From assembly GCA_023130215.1 (NCBI GenBank), contig JAGMAN010000035.1, positions 1 through 9,768 on the forward strand: 9,768 bases of DNA. The letters run 5' to 3'. Origin of the DNA: a bacterium. GTDB lineage: Bacteria > NPL-UPA2 > JAGMAN01. The translations under genes were made by a program, and so were the position numbers. The first letter of the stretch is position 1. The number at the start of each line of letters is the position of its first letter. Under the pieces are notes generated by a model. The model saw only the letters and a list, made by a program, of their open reading frames with translations, ran no database searches and was not told where the DNA came from. Positions 1 through 6,428 of this stretch are shown piece after piece.

Positions 1-23
1 CTGAAAAACCGAATCGATTTTTT
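1..23 (+). repeat. Left terminal inverted repeat of the insertion sequence
   Basis: This is the 23-bp perfect partner of 2149-2171. It lies at the transposase C-terminal side of the element. It starts with CTGAAAAACC and ends in a T-run; position 24 is the first base without a match. Confidence 0.92.
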
Positions 24-208
24 TAGCTTGTCGTCGGGGGAGTCAAACTCAGTGTTAGTGGAGGCCAATGGAGCGAGGGGAGGGGGAAAGTAGGAAATTG
101 GCAACAGAAGGGCGGCCAAGGAAATATGCGAAGGGGAGAAATATCAGTCCTGGCCATTTAAAGACAGAATTCTCCCTGCAGCTTGCTATGTGAAGCAAGG
201 AGGGAAGA

Positions 209-1654
209 CTACCAGGGCAGAAAACGCATTCGGACATCATCAAGCTTTCCCGTTGGTGGCCTGCCAAGGAGGTTCATGAACTCAAGAAAGTCTAATACAG
301 TGTAGTAACTATCAACATAAACGATAATTTGTATCCTTGGACCAAGATATTGTCTTCGGATTAGGCGGATGCCTTTGTCAAGCAGTCCTTCATATCTATC
401 CATGTTTGTGATCTTATACAAAGAAACAACATTCATCATGATCAGGCTAAAGTGGATATGGTAGCTAACCGAAGAGGCCGTCTTACCAGAGAAATGCTTG
501 AGGAAATAACCCTGTTTTAGTTCCCTGTACTGCTTATTCTCTACAAGAGACCTATCATCATACTCATCAAAAGCTTCAAGTACTTGCTCCTCAGTTTCAA
601 CCGGCAATGTTGTAATAAATCCCCATTGGTATTTCTCTTTAACTGTCTTGCTTTTGTATCTTGTAACAAGTAGCCCATTTAATTTGCCATCATAACTATC
701 CAGCGTCTCAAGGTCCTTAAATCCCCATACAGTTAACTCTTTTCTCTCAGCTTTGATACCACCCTTAATCTTTACTAAGCCTTGCATGTCTTTACGGATC
801 TGCATGTTCTCTTTAAGAGGAACAATTGCGTGAACCCCTTTCTTTCTCCACCTCTTAATCCTTTTCCCATCTAAAAAGCCACGGTCAATGAGCAGGAGTT
901 CTATAGCTCCCTCTCCTCTTTCATCAAGTATCTCATCAATCAGATCATCGCTTACAGTAATCTCATGCTCATTTATCGGCAAGAGCCTTACAGCTTCCGC
1001 AATTATCTGTCCCTCCACTAATCTATTTAAGGTAACAAGTTTAAATCCTTTCTGTCTTTTTTTCCTAAGCTTCACCGTTCCATCTTTTTGCAAGACCTCC
1101 TCAGTGGTGGTCATTACCCCTGCCCCTTCATAGTCTCCATAGACGACCATCTTGGTAGCATCCATAATATAGGTGTATGTCCTCAGAGACTTATGCTTCC
1201 AGACTTGACGCCTGTGCTTACGGAAAGCTTCTTCAAATTCTTTGGAGTCGGTGTGTTCTATTGAGTATTTGAGGCTGTCAATGTTGCAGGGTTTATTTTC
1301 TTCCTTGTTCCTGTCTGGATCAAAACCTTCCCTTGTCTCCCTGGCTGTGCAGCCCAGAATCTTTAATACACCAGGGTCTTTAAACATTCCATCCTGAATG
1401 GAGTTAATTCCTCTTTCTCCTAAAACTAATTTTAAGGCAAGGGTGTTATTGATGAACCAGCGAGGAATCTCACAGTTTTCTCTTACATCTACCTTTATCT
1501 CAGAAAAGATATCAAACACCTTGAACAGGCCCATTACAGCTACCAGTTCATCCAGTCTTCCCCATCCTGTCAGAGAGGCGTCATCATATTTAGACTTCTT
1601 TAGCATCTTCCTTACATATGCCCCATTTTCTTTCATTAGTTTATAATCTGCCAT
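209..1654 (-). CDS. DDE transposase of the insertion sequence
   Basis: This 481-residue protein should cut and join the element's ends using an RNase H-like catalytic core. A candidate acidic triad is visible: D165 in YIMDATK, D257 in LLLIDRGF, and E372 in LVENKQYRELKQG, a C-terminal block of the kind seen in IS4-superfamily transposases (E378 is an alternative glutamate). Residues 1-110 are probably the DNA-binding part, and 258-280 and 430-440 are rich in Lys/Arg. The ATG follows directly after the TAG of the upstream DUF6788-like gene with no gap, and a strong Shine-Dalgarno (AAGGAGG, complement of 1667-1673) lies inside that gene's end. Translation of the two is therefore probably coupled. 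The frame has no disruption. Family assignment below DDE level is uncertain. Confidence 0.9.
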   Translation of the reverse strand: MADYKLMKENGAYVRKMLKKSKYDDASLTGWGRLDELVAVMGLFKVFDIFSEIKVDVRENCEIPRWFINNTLALKLVLGERGINSIQDGMFKDPGVLKILGCTARETREGFDPDRNKEENKPCNIDSLKYSIEHTDSKEFEEAFRKHRRQVWKHKSLRTYTYIMDATKMVVYGDYEGAGVMTTTEEVLQKDGTVKLRKKRQKGFKLVTLNRLVEGQIIAEAVRLLPINEHEITVSDDLIDEILDERGEGAIELLLIDRGFLDGKRIKRWRKKGVHAIVPLKENMQIRKDMQGLVKIKGGIKAERKELTVWGFKDLETLDSYDGKLNGLLVTRYKSKTVKEKYQWGFITTLPVETEEQVLEAFDEYDDRSLVENKQYRELKQGYFLKHFSGKTASSVSYHIHFSLIMMNVVSLYKITNMDRYEGLLDKGIRLIRRQYLGPRIQIIVYVDSYYTVLDFLEFMNLLGRPPTGKLDDVRMRFLPW

Positions 1655-2041
1655 CTATTTCTTCCCCCTCCTTGATAACAGTATCTCCCGAATATCCCCC
1701 ATGAGTTCTGTAATCTGCCTATTTATCCTATTAATCTTGGTTATATTGGACTGGAACCTCTTATAGTTTCCGGCAAGACGAACTATTCTTGGCAAGTCTT
1801 TTATATTTATATACTTAAGATTTGATTTATCTGCTTCCTTAAAGGATAGATACCAGTAAGGACCATGAAGCTTACCCTCTCTGCAGATGCACACCTTCCT
1901 GCCGCACTTCTTGTAGTGCTTTATGACAGTGCCCTTTATCATATCCCGGATGCGAAGATTCTCGTTTTCCAGCCGATAACGCTCCCTCTGAAGCTTTCCT
2001 GCCCGCTGACGCATCCTGCTTGGGTCTCTCATCCCAGTCAT
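1655..2041 (-). CDS. DUF6788-like small protein, accessory gene of the insertion sequence
   Basis: This 128-residue protein is strongly basic. Its core motif, about residues 45-65, reads KCGRKVCICREGKLHGPYWY with Cys46, Cys51 and Cys53. It matches the pattern I know from DUF6788, a family often found beside transposases. Flanking segments (about 12-40 and 90-125) look helical and charged, possibly coiled. The cysteines may bind a metal and the protein may bind element ends or help the transposase, but this is inference. It is the first gene after the element's promoter, about 16 nt from the expected transcript start, with an AAAGG ribosome site (2050-2054) 8 nt before the ATG. Its TAG stop abuts the transposase ATG, which suggests one transcript and coupled translation. 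Confidence 0.8.
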   Translation of the reverse strand: MTGMRDPSRMRQRAGKLQRERYRLENENLRIRDMIKGTVIKHYKKCGRKVCICREGKLHGPYWYLSFKEADKSNLKYINIKDLPRIVRLAGNYKRFQSNITKINRINRQITELMGDIREILLSRRGKK

Positions 2042-2063
2042 ACTGGCTACCTTTCTTTCTTAC

Positions 2064-2092
2064 ATTATAGCCAGAAATCAGGCAAAAGTCAA
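2064..2092 (-). promoter_or_regulatory. Sigma-70-type promoter of the insertion sequence genes
   Basis: On the - strand a TTGACT -35 box (2087-2092) and a perfect TATAAT -10 box (2064-2069) are separated by 17 bp. The expected start near 2057 leaves only about 16 nt of leader before the ATG at 2041. Such a strong promoter is unusual for an insertion sequence, where transposase expression is usually kept low. Confidence 0.8.
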
Positions 2093-2148
2093 ACTTTCTT
2101 GAAAAATTCTTGGAAATTAGGCTACTTTGAGGAGGTTATGGGCGGGGG

Positions 2149-2171
2149 AAAAAATCGATTCGGTTTTTCAG
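2149..2171 (-). repeat. Right terminal inverted repeat of the insertion sequence
   Basis: This is the reverse complement of bases 1-23 and ends in CGGTTTTTCAG. It lies upstream of the element's promoter. It is followed after 15 bp by the -35 box of recN, so it marks the exact right boundary of the inserted element. Confidence 0.92.
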
Positions 2172-2186
2172 ATGATTTTTATGCGC

Positions 2187-2215
2187 TTGATTATTTGCCG
2201 TATTGAGGTTATAAT
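2187..2215 (+). promoter_or_regulatory. Sigma-70-type promoter of recN
   Basis: TTGATT (2187-2192) and TATAAT (2210-2215) are separated by 17 bp, giving an expected start near 2222 and a leader of about 46 nt before recN. The -35 box begins 16 bp after the end of the insertion sequence, so the insertion left the core promoter intact but would have removed any upstream control sites. I see no LexA-like palindrome here. Confidence 0.7.
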
Positions 2216-2267
2216 TGCAGGCGAGATTCAGGGATGCTCTCATACTGGATATTCATGGGGTTAGGGA

Positions 2268-3932
2268 ATGATATCTGAGCTCACTATACAGAATTTTGCA
2301 TTGATTGACCGGCTGACCGTGGAATTTTGCAAGGGGTTGAATATATTTACGGGTGAGACCGGCGCCGGCAAGTCCATTCTTGTAGACGCACTGCGTTTTT
2401 GCCTGGGCGAACGTCTGCAGGGCACACAGGTGCGTGATCCGGCCAAACCATGCATTGTTGAAGCCGTTTTTGAACTGGTGGATGAACAACTCAGGAAATT
2501 GCCGGTTTTCTCGGAGTATATCCAGGATAGTGAACCTATCCTCATCATAAACCGGACATATCTGCCGGACGGCCGCAGCAGGAACAAGATAAACGGATTT
2601 ACGGTGACAGTTTCCCGGTTAAAAGAGGTCGGCAATCATCTTGTTGATTTCCACGGTCCGCACGAGCACCAGATGCTCTTTTCGGAAGACTCACACATCG
2701 GTATTCTGGACAGGCTTTGTGCCCCGGATGGAGTGAGGAAGGATTATGTCCAAAGGTATGATGGGTATTCGCAATTACAGAAGGAACTGAATGAGTTGCG
2801 CGCTCTTGCTGAGAATCGCGAGCGCGAAGAGGATATGTTAAGATATCAGATAAAGGAGCTTGAGCAGATCCCGCTTGATACAGCCAAATATGAAGAGCTC
2901 CTGCAGGAGCATACGCGTGTAAACAATGCGGAGAAGCTCTATGAATGCGCCAGCCAGATGATTGATATACTGGAGAACGAACAGACAGGAATAACCGATG
3001 CTGTGGGTAGAGCCTTTGTCTCCATGAAGTCCCTGAACGATATCGATGAGGCAACAGCCGGGTTTGCGGATATTCTGATGCGGATTCAGGAAGACAGCTC
3101 TGAGTTATTATCCACTCTCAGAAATTATCTTGACGGGCTCTCTTTCCAGCCGGATGAAGCGAACGAGATTAACAGACGACACGATATTTACTATGAGATA
3201 CTGCGAAAATACGGGCCCACGATCGAGGATGCGCGTAAGTTTTATGAGGAGGCTGGACAAAGGTATGACCTTTTGGTTAACTTAGAGAATAATGATACAC
3301 AACTGCAGGATAAAATCAAGCTGGCGCATAAGGGACTGAAACAGTCTGCCCGGAAAATAACCGTAAAACGCAAAAAGACCGCAGGAGATTTGAATCAGAC
3401 CATTGAAAAAGAACTCAAGGAACTCGGCATTCGGCGTGTTCAGTTTGATTGCCGCATAGAAAAAGCAGAAATAAACCGCAACGGGCAAGATAAGGTTGTA
3501 TTCTATATAAGTCCTAACGTCGGTGAGGATTTAAAGCCCCTGCAGGAAATAATATCTTCGGGTGAAGCGTCGAGGGTGATGCTTGCCCTTAAGAAAGCTC
3601 TGACGAAAGTTGACCCGATACCTGTTCTTATCTTTGATGAGATAGATGCGCAGATAGGCGGCCGGCTGGGCACTGTCACGGGCAGGAAACTTAAAGAACT
3701 GTCGCAGGACAGGCAGGTTATCCTCATCACCCACCTTCCCCAGATTGCCTCTTTCGGCGATTACCATTTCAAGGTTTCAAAGAAGGTCAGGGATAACCGC
3801 ACCGTTGTAGAGCTTGGTTGTCTCAACGGCGACGGGCGCGTAGAAGAGCTTGCAAAAATGATGAGCGGTGAAAAAGAAACCCAGACTGCTGTAAAACACG
3901 CCCGGGAAATGCTCGCTCGCGCGAAAGAGTAG
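2268..3932 (+). CDS. recN: DNA repair protein RecN
   Basis: RecN is a cytoplasmic SMC-like ATPase that acts early in recombinational repair of double-strand breaks. The 554-residue length matches the family (about 550-580). The N-terminal ATPase half begins ISELTIQNFALID and carries Walker A GETGAGKS at 29-36. The middle (roughly 150-350) is rich in Glu, Lys and Leu, as expected for the coiled-coil arms. The C-terminal half has the signature loop ISSGEASR (429-436), Walker B LIFDEID with D457 and E458, and the switch histidine H489 in ITHLPQIAS. The signature loop has Ser431 where the family usually has the first Gly of SGGE. The ATG is preceded by GGGG 7 nt upstream and a good promoter. The gene appears monocistronic, followed by a hairpin. 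Confidence 0.97.
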   Translation: MISELTIQNFALIDRLTVEFCKGLNIFTGETGAGKSILVDALRFCLGERLQGTQVRDPAKPCIVEAVFELVDEQLRKLPVFSEYIQDSEPILIINRTYLPDGRSRNKINGFTVTVSRLKEVGNHLVDFHGPHEHQMLFSEDSHIGILDRLCAPDGVRKDYVQRYDGYSQLQKELNELRALAENREREEDMLRYQIKELEQIPLDTAKYEELLQEHTRVNNAEKLYECASQMIDILENEQTGITDAVGRAFVSMKSLNDIDEATAGFADILMRIQEDSSELLSTLRNYLDGLSFQPDEANEINRRHDIYYEILRKYGPTIEDARKFYEEAGQRYDLLVNLENNDTQLQDKIKLAHKGLKQSARKITVKRKKTAGDLNQTIEKELKELGIRRVQFDCRIEKAEINRNGQDKVVFYISPNVGEDLKPLQEIISSGEASRVMLALKKALTKVDPIPVLIFDEIDAQIGGRLGTVTGRKLKELSQDRQVILITHLPQIASFGDYHFKVSKKVRDNRTVVELGCLNGDGRVEELAKMMSGEKETQTAVKHAREMLARAKE

Positions 3933-3934
3933 AG

Positions 3935-3972
3935 CCCCCTCACCTTAATCCTCTCCCGCAAGGGGAGAGGGG
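3935..3972 (+). repeat. Dispersed intergenic hairpin repeat, possible recN terminator
   Basis: The segment beginning CCCCCTCACCTTAATC contains a perfect 8-bp stem (CCTCTCCC at 3950-3957, GGGAGAGG at 3963-3970) around the loop GCAAG. This type of sequence, CCTCACC...CCTCTCCC...GGGAGAGG, is one I know as a widely dispersed intergenic repeat in many bacterial genomes. It begins 2 nt after the recN stop. The hairpin could end recN transcription, but only a weak AT stretch (GAAATTT) follows, so a classical intrinsic terminator is not clear. Confidence 0.6.
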
Positions 3973-3987
3973 AAATTTCTGGGATAA

Positions 3988-4098
3988 ATGAAAATGGCTA
4001 AGGTCGCTTTAAATTCAAAAGGGTTTCGGGGGCTGCTTGTTACGCAGTTTCTGGGTGCGTTCAATGACAATATATATGATAGATTCAGTAAGAGCTAA
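3988..4098 (+). pseudogene. Truncated N-terminus of an MFS transporter (LplT / acyltransferase-fused type)
   Basis: Translation from the ATG gives a 36-residue frame whose residues 11-31 contain FRGLLVTQFLGAFNDN. That is the conserved first transmembrane segment of lysophospholipid transporter LplT and of the MFS domain fused to acyl-ACP synthetase/acyltransferase proteins. Homology stops after about 4078; the next codons (DRFSKS) and the TAA at 4096-4098 look unrelated. A full protein would be several hundred to over a thousand residues, so only a stub remains. It begins shortly after the recN-distal hairpin with a weak ribosome site. The rest of the gene is not in this window, so this is a break made by insertion, deletion or rearrangement. 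Confidence 0.75.
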
Positions 4099-4103
4099 CG
4101 GGG

Positions 4104-4132
4104 TTGACAAGTGAGCAGTATTGTGGTATATT
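4104..4132 (+). promoter_or_regulatory. Sigma-70-type promoter of the AbiEi-like gene
   Basis: A perfect TTGACA -35 box (4104-4109) and TATATT -10 box (4127-4132) are separated by 17 bp. The expected start is near 4139, just upstream of the palindrome at 4146-4167. This is among the best promoters in the window. Confidence 0.78.
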
Positions 4133-4145
4133 TCACTGTGGAGGC

Positions 4146-4167
4146 TATTTCGTTTATAAACGAAATA
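4146..4167. promoter_or_regulatory. 22-bp perfect palindrome, probable operator
   Basis: Each half is TATTTCGTTTA and its exact complement follows with no spacer. It lies between the expected transcript start (about 4139) and the start codon of the AbiEi-like gene (4177), a position where a bound repressor could block transcription. AbiEi proteins are known to repress their own operons by binding inverted repeats near the promoter, so autoregulation is the simplest reading. In RNA the same bases could fold into a hairpin 9 nt before the start codon and affect translation. Confidence 0.7.
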
Positions 4168-4176
4168 TAGGATTAT

Positions 4177-5238
4177 GTGCCTAATGCCATGAAAATAAAA
4201 GAGTTAGGAAAAAGTAAGTTACAAGACAATCTTAGGCAAGTGCTGCCTGAATTGGAAGTCAAGGATATTCAAGCAAATGTTAAAATAGGAGATGCAAGAG
4301 CTGATTTCTTATTTACTGGCAGAATCAAAGGCAAAGAATATATCTTTATCTGCGAAGCAAAATCTCTGGGTTCTCCCAGTCATATATTACCTGCGATAGC
4401 ACAACTGAAGAGAATGGAAAAGTATAAAAAGGGATATCCGATTATCCTTGGTCCTTACATCAGTCAAAGAAGCGCCGAGATCTGCCGGCAAAATGAAGTG
4501 GGATTTATGGATTTACAGGGCAATGTCTATCTTTCTTTTAGTGATGTCTTGATAGACAGGAGAGTGAAAGAAAGAAATCATGTGGAGAAAAGGGAGATTG
4601 TTGAAATTTTTTCACCCAAGGCAACACGTATTATTCGTGTATTACTTGAAAATGTCAATAGAGAAAGATGGCTCATTAGTGAATTGTCTCAGGAATCGGA
4701 GGTTAGTTTAGGTTATGCCAGTGAGGTGCTAAATGCATTAGTCAATCAAGGTTACATGGAGAAACAAAAACGTAAGGGTTTCCAGTTGAAAGATGGGGCA
4801 GGTTTATTGGATAGGTGGGCTTCTGTATATAGCTTTTCCCAGAACAAAATAGTAAACCTATACACTCTTGAAAAGGACTTTGCCATCTTATTTAAAAGAA
4901 TAAACGATGTTTCCGGGTTGCTAAAATTGAAATGTGGGCTAACCCTGCTTTCTGCCGCTTCTATTGTTGCTCCTTATATTGCACGATTTTCTGATATTTA
5001 TCTTTATGTGCAAGGAGATATTGAAATGTGGAGGGAGAAGTTAGACTTAAGAGAAGTGGAAGTAGGAGCAAATTTCCACCTGATTACTCCTTATGATGAA
5101 GGCGTATTTTATGGGTTAAGGAAAGTAAAAAGAAGCCCTATTATTGGTAATATCCAATTATATCTTGACTTAATTAAATATCCGGCAAGGGGCAAAGAAC
5201 AGGCAGAATATCTACGCAAACAACTCATAAGATTTTAA
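4177..5238 (+). CDS. AbiEi-family antitoxin/transcriptional regulator with nuclease-like N-terminus
   Basis: This 353-residue protein has three recognisable parts. Residues about 12-125 look like a restriction-endonuclease-like fold: D43 in ADFLF, then E60-A-K62 in ICEAKS, and a conserved-looking block GFMDLQGNVYL (109-119). Residues about 148-206 form a winged helix-turn-helix (SELSQESEVSLGYASEVLNALVNQGY). The C-terminal part has the pattern GANFHLITPYDEGVFYG and IQLYLDL...ARGKEQAEYL that I recognise from proteins annotated as type IV toxin-antitoxin AbiEi antitoxins. No nucleotidyltransferase toxin (AbiEii) is adjacent, so it may be an orphan regulator. The gene is AT-richer than recN. The start is GTG with TAGGA only 4 nt upstream; ATG at 4189 is the alternative. 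Whether the D-EAK residues cut DNA is unknown. Confidence 0.75.
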   Translation: MPNAMKIKELGKSKLQDNLRQVLPELEVKDIQANVKIGDARADFLFTGRIKGKEYIFICEAKSLGSPSHILPAIAQLKRMEKYKKGYPIILGPYISQRSAEICRQNEVGFMDLQGNVYLSFSDVLIDRRVKERNHVEKREIVEIFSPKATRIIRVLLENVNRERWLISELSQESEVSLGYASEVLNALVNQGYMEKQKRKGFQLKDGAGLLDRWASVYSFSQNKIVNLYTLEKDFAILFKRINDVSGLLKLKCGLTLLSAASIVAPYIARFSDIYLYVQGDIEMWREKLDLREVEVGANFHLITPYDEGVFYGLRKVKRSPIIGNIQLYLDLIKYPARGKEQAEYLRKQLIRF

Positions 5239-5336
5239 CATGGAATTGAATCGCTATGTTTCAGAGAAAGAGCTATCACTGACGCCTATATGAATGTGAA
5301 AGAATTTTTGAGACTGGTTGGAGAATAGGGCAGAGC
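5239..5336 (+). other. Gap with short unexplained frames, possible gene remnants
   Basis: Two short frames lie here. From ATG 5240 a 17-codon frame (MELNRYVSEKELSLTPI) ends at 5293. In another frame, the one continuing from the AbiEi-like gene past its stop, there is an open stretch ending ITDAYMNVKEFLRLVGE with its TAG at 5326-5328. Neither can be assigned. They sit where an AbiEii toxin gene would be expected, so they could be debris of a deleted partner or simply chance frames. I see no terminator and no convincing promoter for the next gene. Confidence 0.3.
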
Positions 5337-5876
5337 ATGCTGAAGGCGGAGAAGACCATCCTAACAGTTGTTGATGTCCAGGGCAAACTGGCACACTTGA
5401 TGCATGAGAAGGAGGCTCTCTTTGAGAACCTCCGGAAGGTCATCAGAGGAATTCGGGTTCTGGGGATACCTATAATATGGGTTGAGCAGAACCCCAAGGG
5501 CTTAGGTCCGACAATTCCAGAGATTGCAGACCTCTTGTCCGATGTTCAGCCCATTGCTAAGTTGAGCTTCAATTGCTGTCGGAACGATTATTTTGTCCAG
5601 GCACTGAAAGCTACCGCTTGCCGTCAGGTCCTGCTTGCGGGTATTGAGACCCATATCTGCATATACCAAACAGCAATAGGTTTGCTGAGCCAGGGCTATG
5701 AAGTCCAGGTTGTGACAGATGCTGTTTCTTCAAGAACGGCACAGAATAAAGAAGTTGGCTTGCAGAAAATGAGAGACGCAGGCGTCAGCCTGACAAGTAC
5801 AGAAACCGCTCTATTTGAACTACTCGAAGTGGCAGAGGGTGAGCGGTTCAAGGAAATCCTCAAAATCGTGAAGTAG
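5337..5876 (+). CDS. Isochorismatase-family cysteine hydrolase
   Basis: This 179-residue protein is a complete member of the isochorismatase-like superfamily, cytoplasmic hydrolases that use a Cys-Lys-Asp triad on amides or similar substrates. The triad is visible as D13 (VVDVQGK), K75 (IAKLSFN) and C108 (GIETHICI), with I103-E104 at the place of the usual cis-peptide. EQNPKGLGPTIPEI (50-63) and the ending TETALFELL...RFKEILKIVK match the ISOC1/ISOC2- and YcaC-like branch rather than true EntB isochorismatase. The substrate cannot be told from sequence, and no siderophore or nicotinate genes are nearby. The ATG has AGGG 6 nt upstream. It stands alone between two decayed loci, so no operon partner is evident. 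Confidence 0.88.
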   Translation: MLKAEKTILTVVDVQGKLAHLMHEKEALFENLRKVIRGIRVLGIPIIWVEQNPKGLGPTIPEIADLLSDVQPIAKLSFNCCRNDYFVQALKATACRQVLLAGIETHICIYQTAIGLLSQGYEVQVVTDAVSSRTAQNKEVGLQKMRDAGVSLTSTETALFELLEVAEGERFKEILKIVK

Positions 5877-5918
5877 CAACATGTATCTGCACCAAAACAA
5901 GAGAAAGTAATATCAGTT

Positions 5919-6378
5919 TTGCGCGAAGGCAGGGGGAGAAAAGCTAACATCTTTATTTTTAACAATGCGCCGGGTGTATTTTTCCCTCAAACACAGATAG
6001 ATGTTGTTCATTTCCCTGAAGGCCCAGGAGCGGACTCTTTTTCTGAGAAGATATTTACAGGGCCGGTTCATATAATGTTACAGGAGGCATTGGCGCATAT
6101 TCGCAACCAGGTGATAGCGGAAAAGATTATCAAGCATCCTGACCGCCCTGAAGCAGACCGGTTTTTGAATTATTCGTTTGTCGCTATTGAAAATGCAAGA
6201 AGCTTTAGGATTAAAGCACGAAGAACACTTTAGGGAAGCATATCTAATGCCTGGATTAAAAGGTGGTCTTATCGAAATGACAATACCTGGCAAACCCAAG
6301 AGCAGTAAGCAAAAGTACAGGTTAACGGAAAAAGGGAAACAGTATAAAAGAAAGATTGGTGAAGAAGTGATGAAGTGA
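5919..6378 (+). pseudogene. Decayed AlbA_2/RecG-like ATP-binding DNA-binding protein
   Basis: Two pieces of one family are visible in different frames. Piece 1 (5919-6190) reads GRGRKANIFIFNNAPGVFFPQTQID, then FTGPVHIMLQEALAHIR and RPEADRFLNYSFVAIENA. This is the segment joining the AlbA_2 (AAA-4/Schlafen-like) domain to the GHKL ATPase domain. Piece 2 (6178-6378) reads LGLKHEEHFREAYLMPGLKGGLIEMTIPGKP, the typical C-terminal winged helix of these proteins. The ATPase domain between them and most of the N-terminal domain are missing; intact members are roughly 400-550 residues against about 150 codons here. The join, near 6180-6195, also shifts frame. No start or ribosome site supports expression. 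It is a remnant of a gene often found in mobile or defence-related DNA. Confidence 0.72.
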
Positions 6379-6428
6379 GTAATTATTTTAATCCATGATA
6401 AAAAAAGGGGACAGACAGGAGGCAGGAA

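Larger units (their letters stand above)
1..2171 (-). mobile_element. Complete two-gene insertion sequence with DDE transposase
   Basis: The first 23 bases (beginning CTGAAAAACCG) are the exact reverse complement of 2149-2171, so these are perfect terminal inverted repeats of a 2171-bp element. Between them, on the - strand, lie a DUF6788-like gene (1655-2041) and a DDE transposase (209-1654), both intact, so the copy could be active. The 185 bp between the transposase stop and the left repeat are purine-rich and hold an imperfect hairpin (about 172-204) that might end the transposase message. The base before position 1 is not available, so a target-site duplication cannot be tested; the right flank reads ATGATTTTTATG. 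I cannot assign the IS family with confidence; the gene pair and DDE spacing suggest an IS4/IS1634-like or ISNCY group. Confidence 0.92.

Noticed and set aside
171-185. TCTCCCTGCAG shared with tilS (about 7783)
   Set aside because: The match is only about 12 bp with no similarity around it; chance is sufficient.
1865-2206. 113-residue + strand frame across the right end of the insertion sequence
   Set aside because: It is antisense to the DUF6788-like gene and crosses the inverted repeat; its sequence resembles no protein family.
2222-2267. SOS (LexA) box before recN
   Set aside because: recN is often LexA-controlled, but no CTGT-N8-ACAG or GAAC-N4-GTTC-like palindrome is present in 2172-2267.
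2599-3054. 151-residue - strand frame inside recN
   Set aside because: It is a shadow of a well-supported gene with low-complexity His/Pro/Ser composition and no recognisable motif.
6401-6416. AAAAAAGGGGACAGAC tract resembling sequence seen beside REP-associated elements
   Set aside because: There is no second copy, no hairpin and no tyrosine transposase nearby; it is only a short match from memory.
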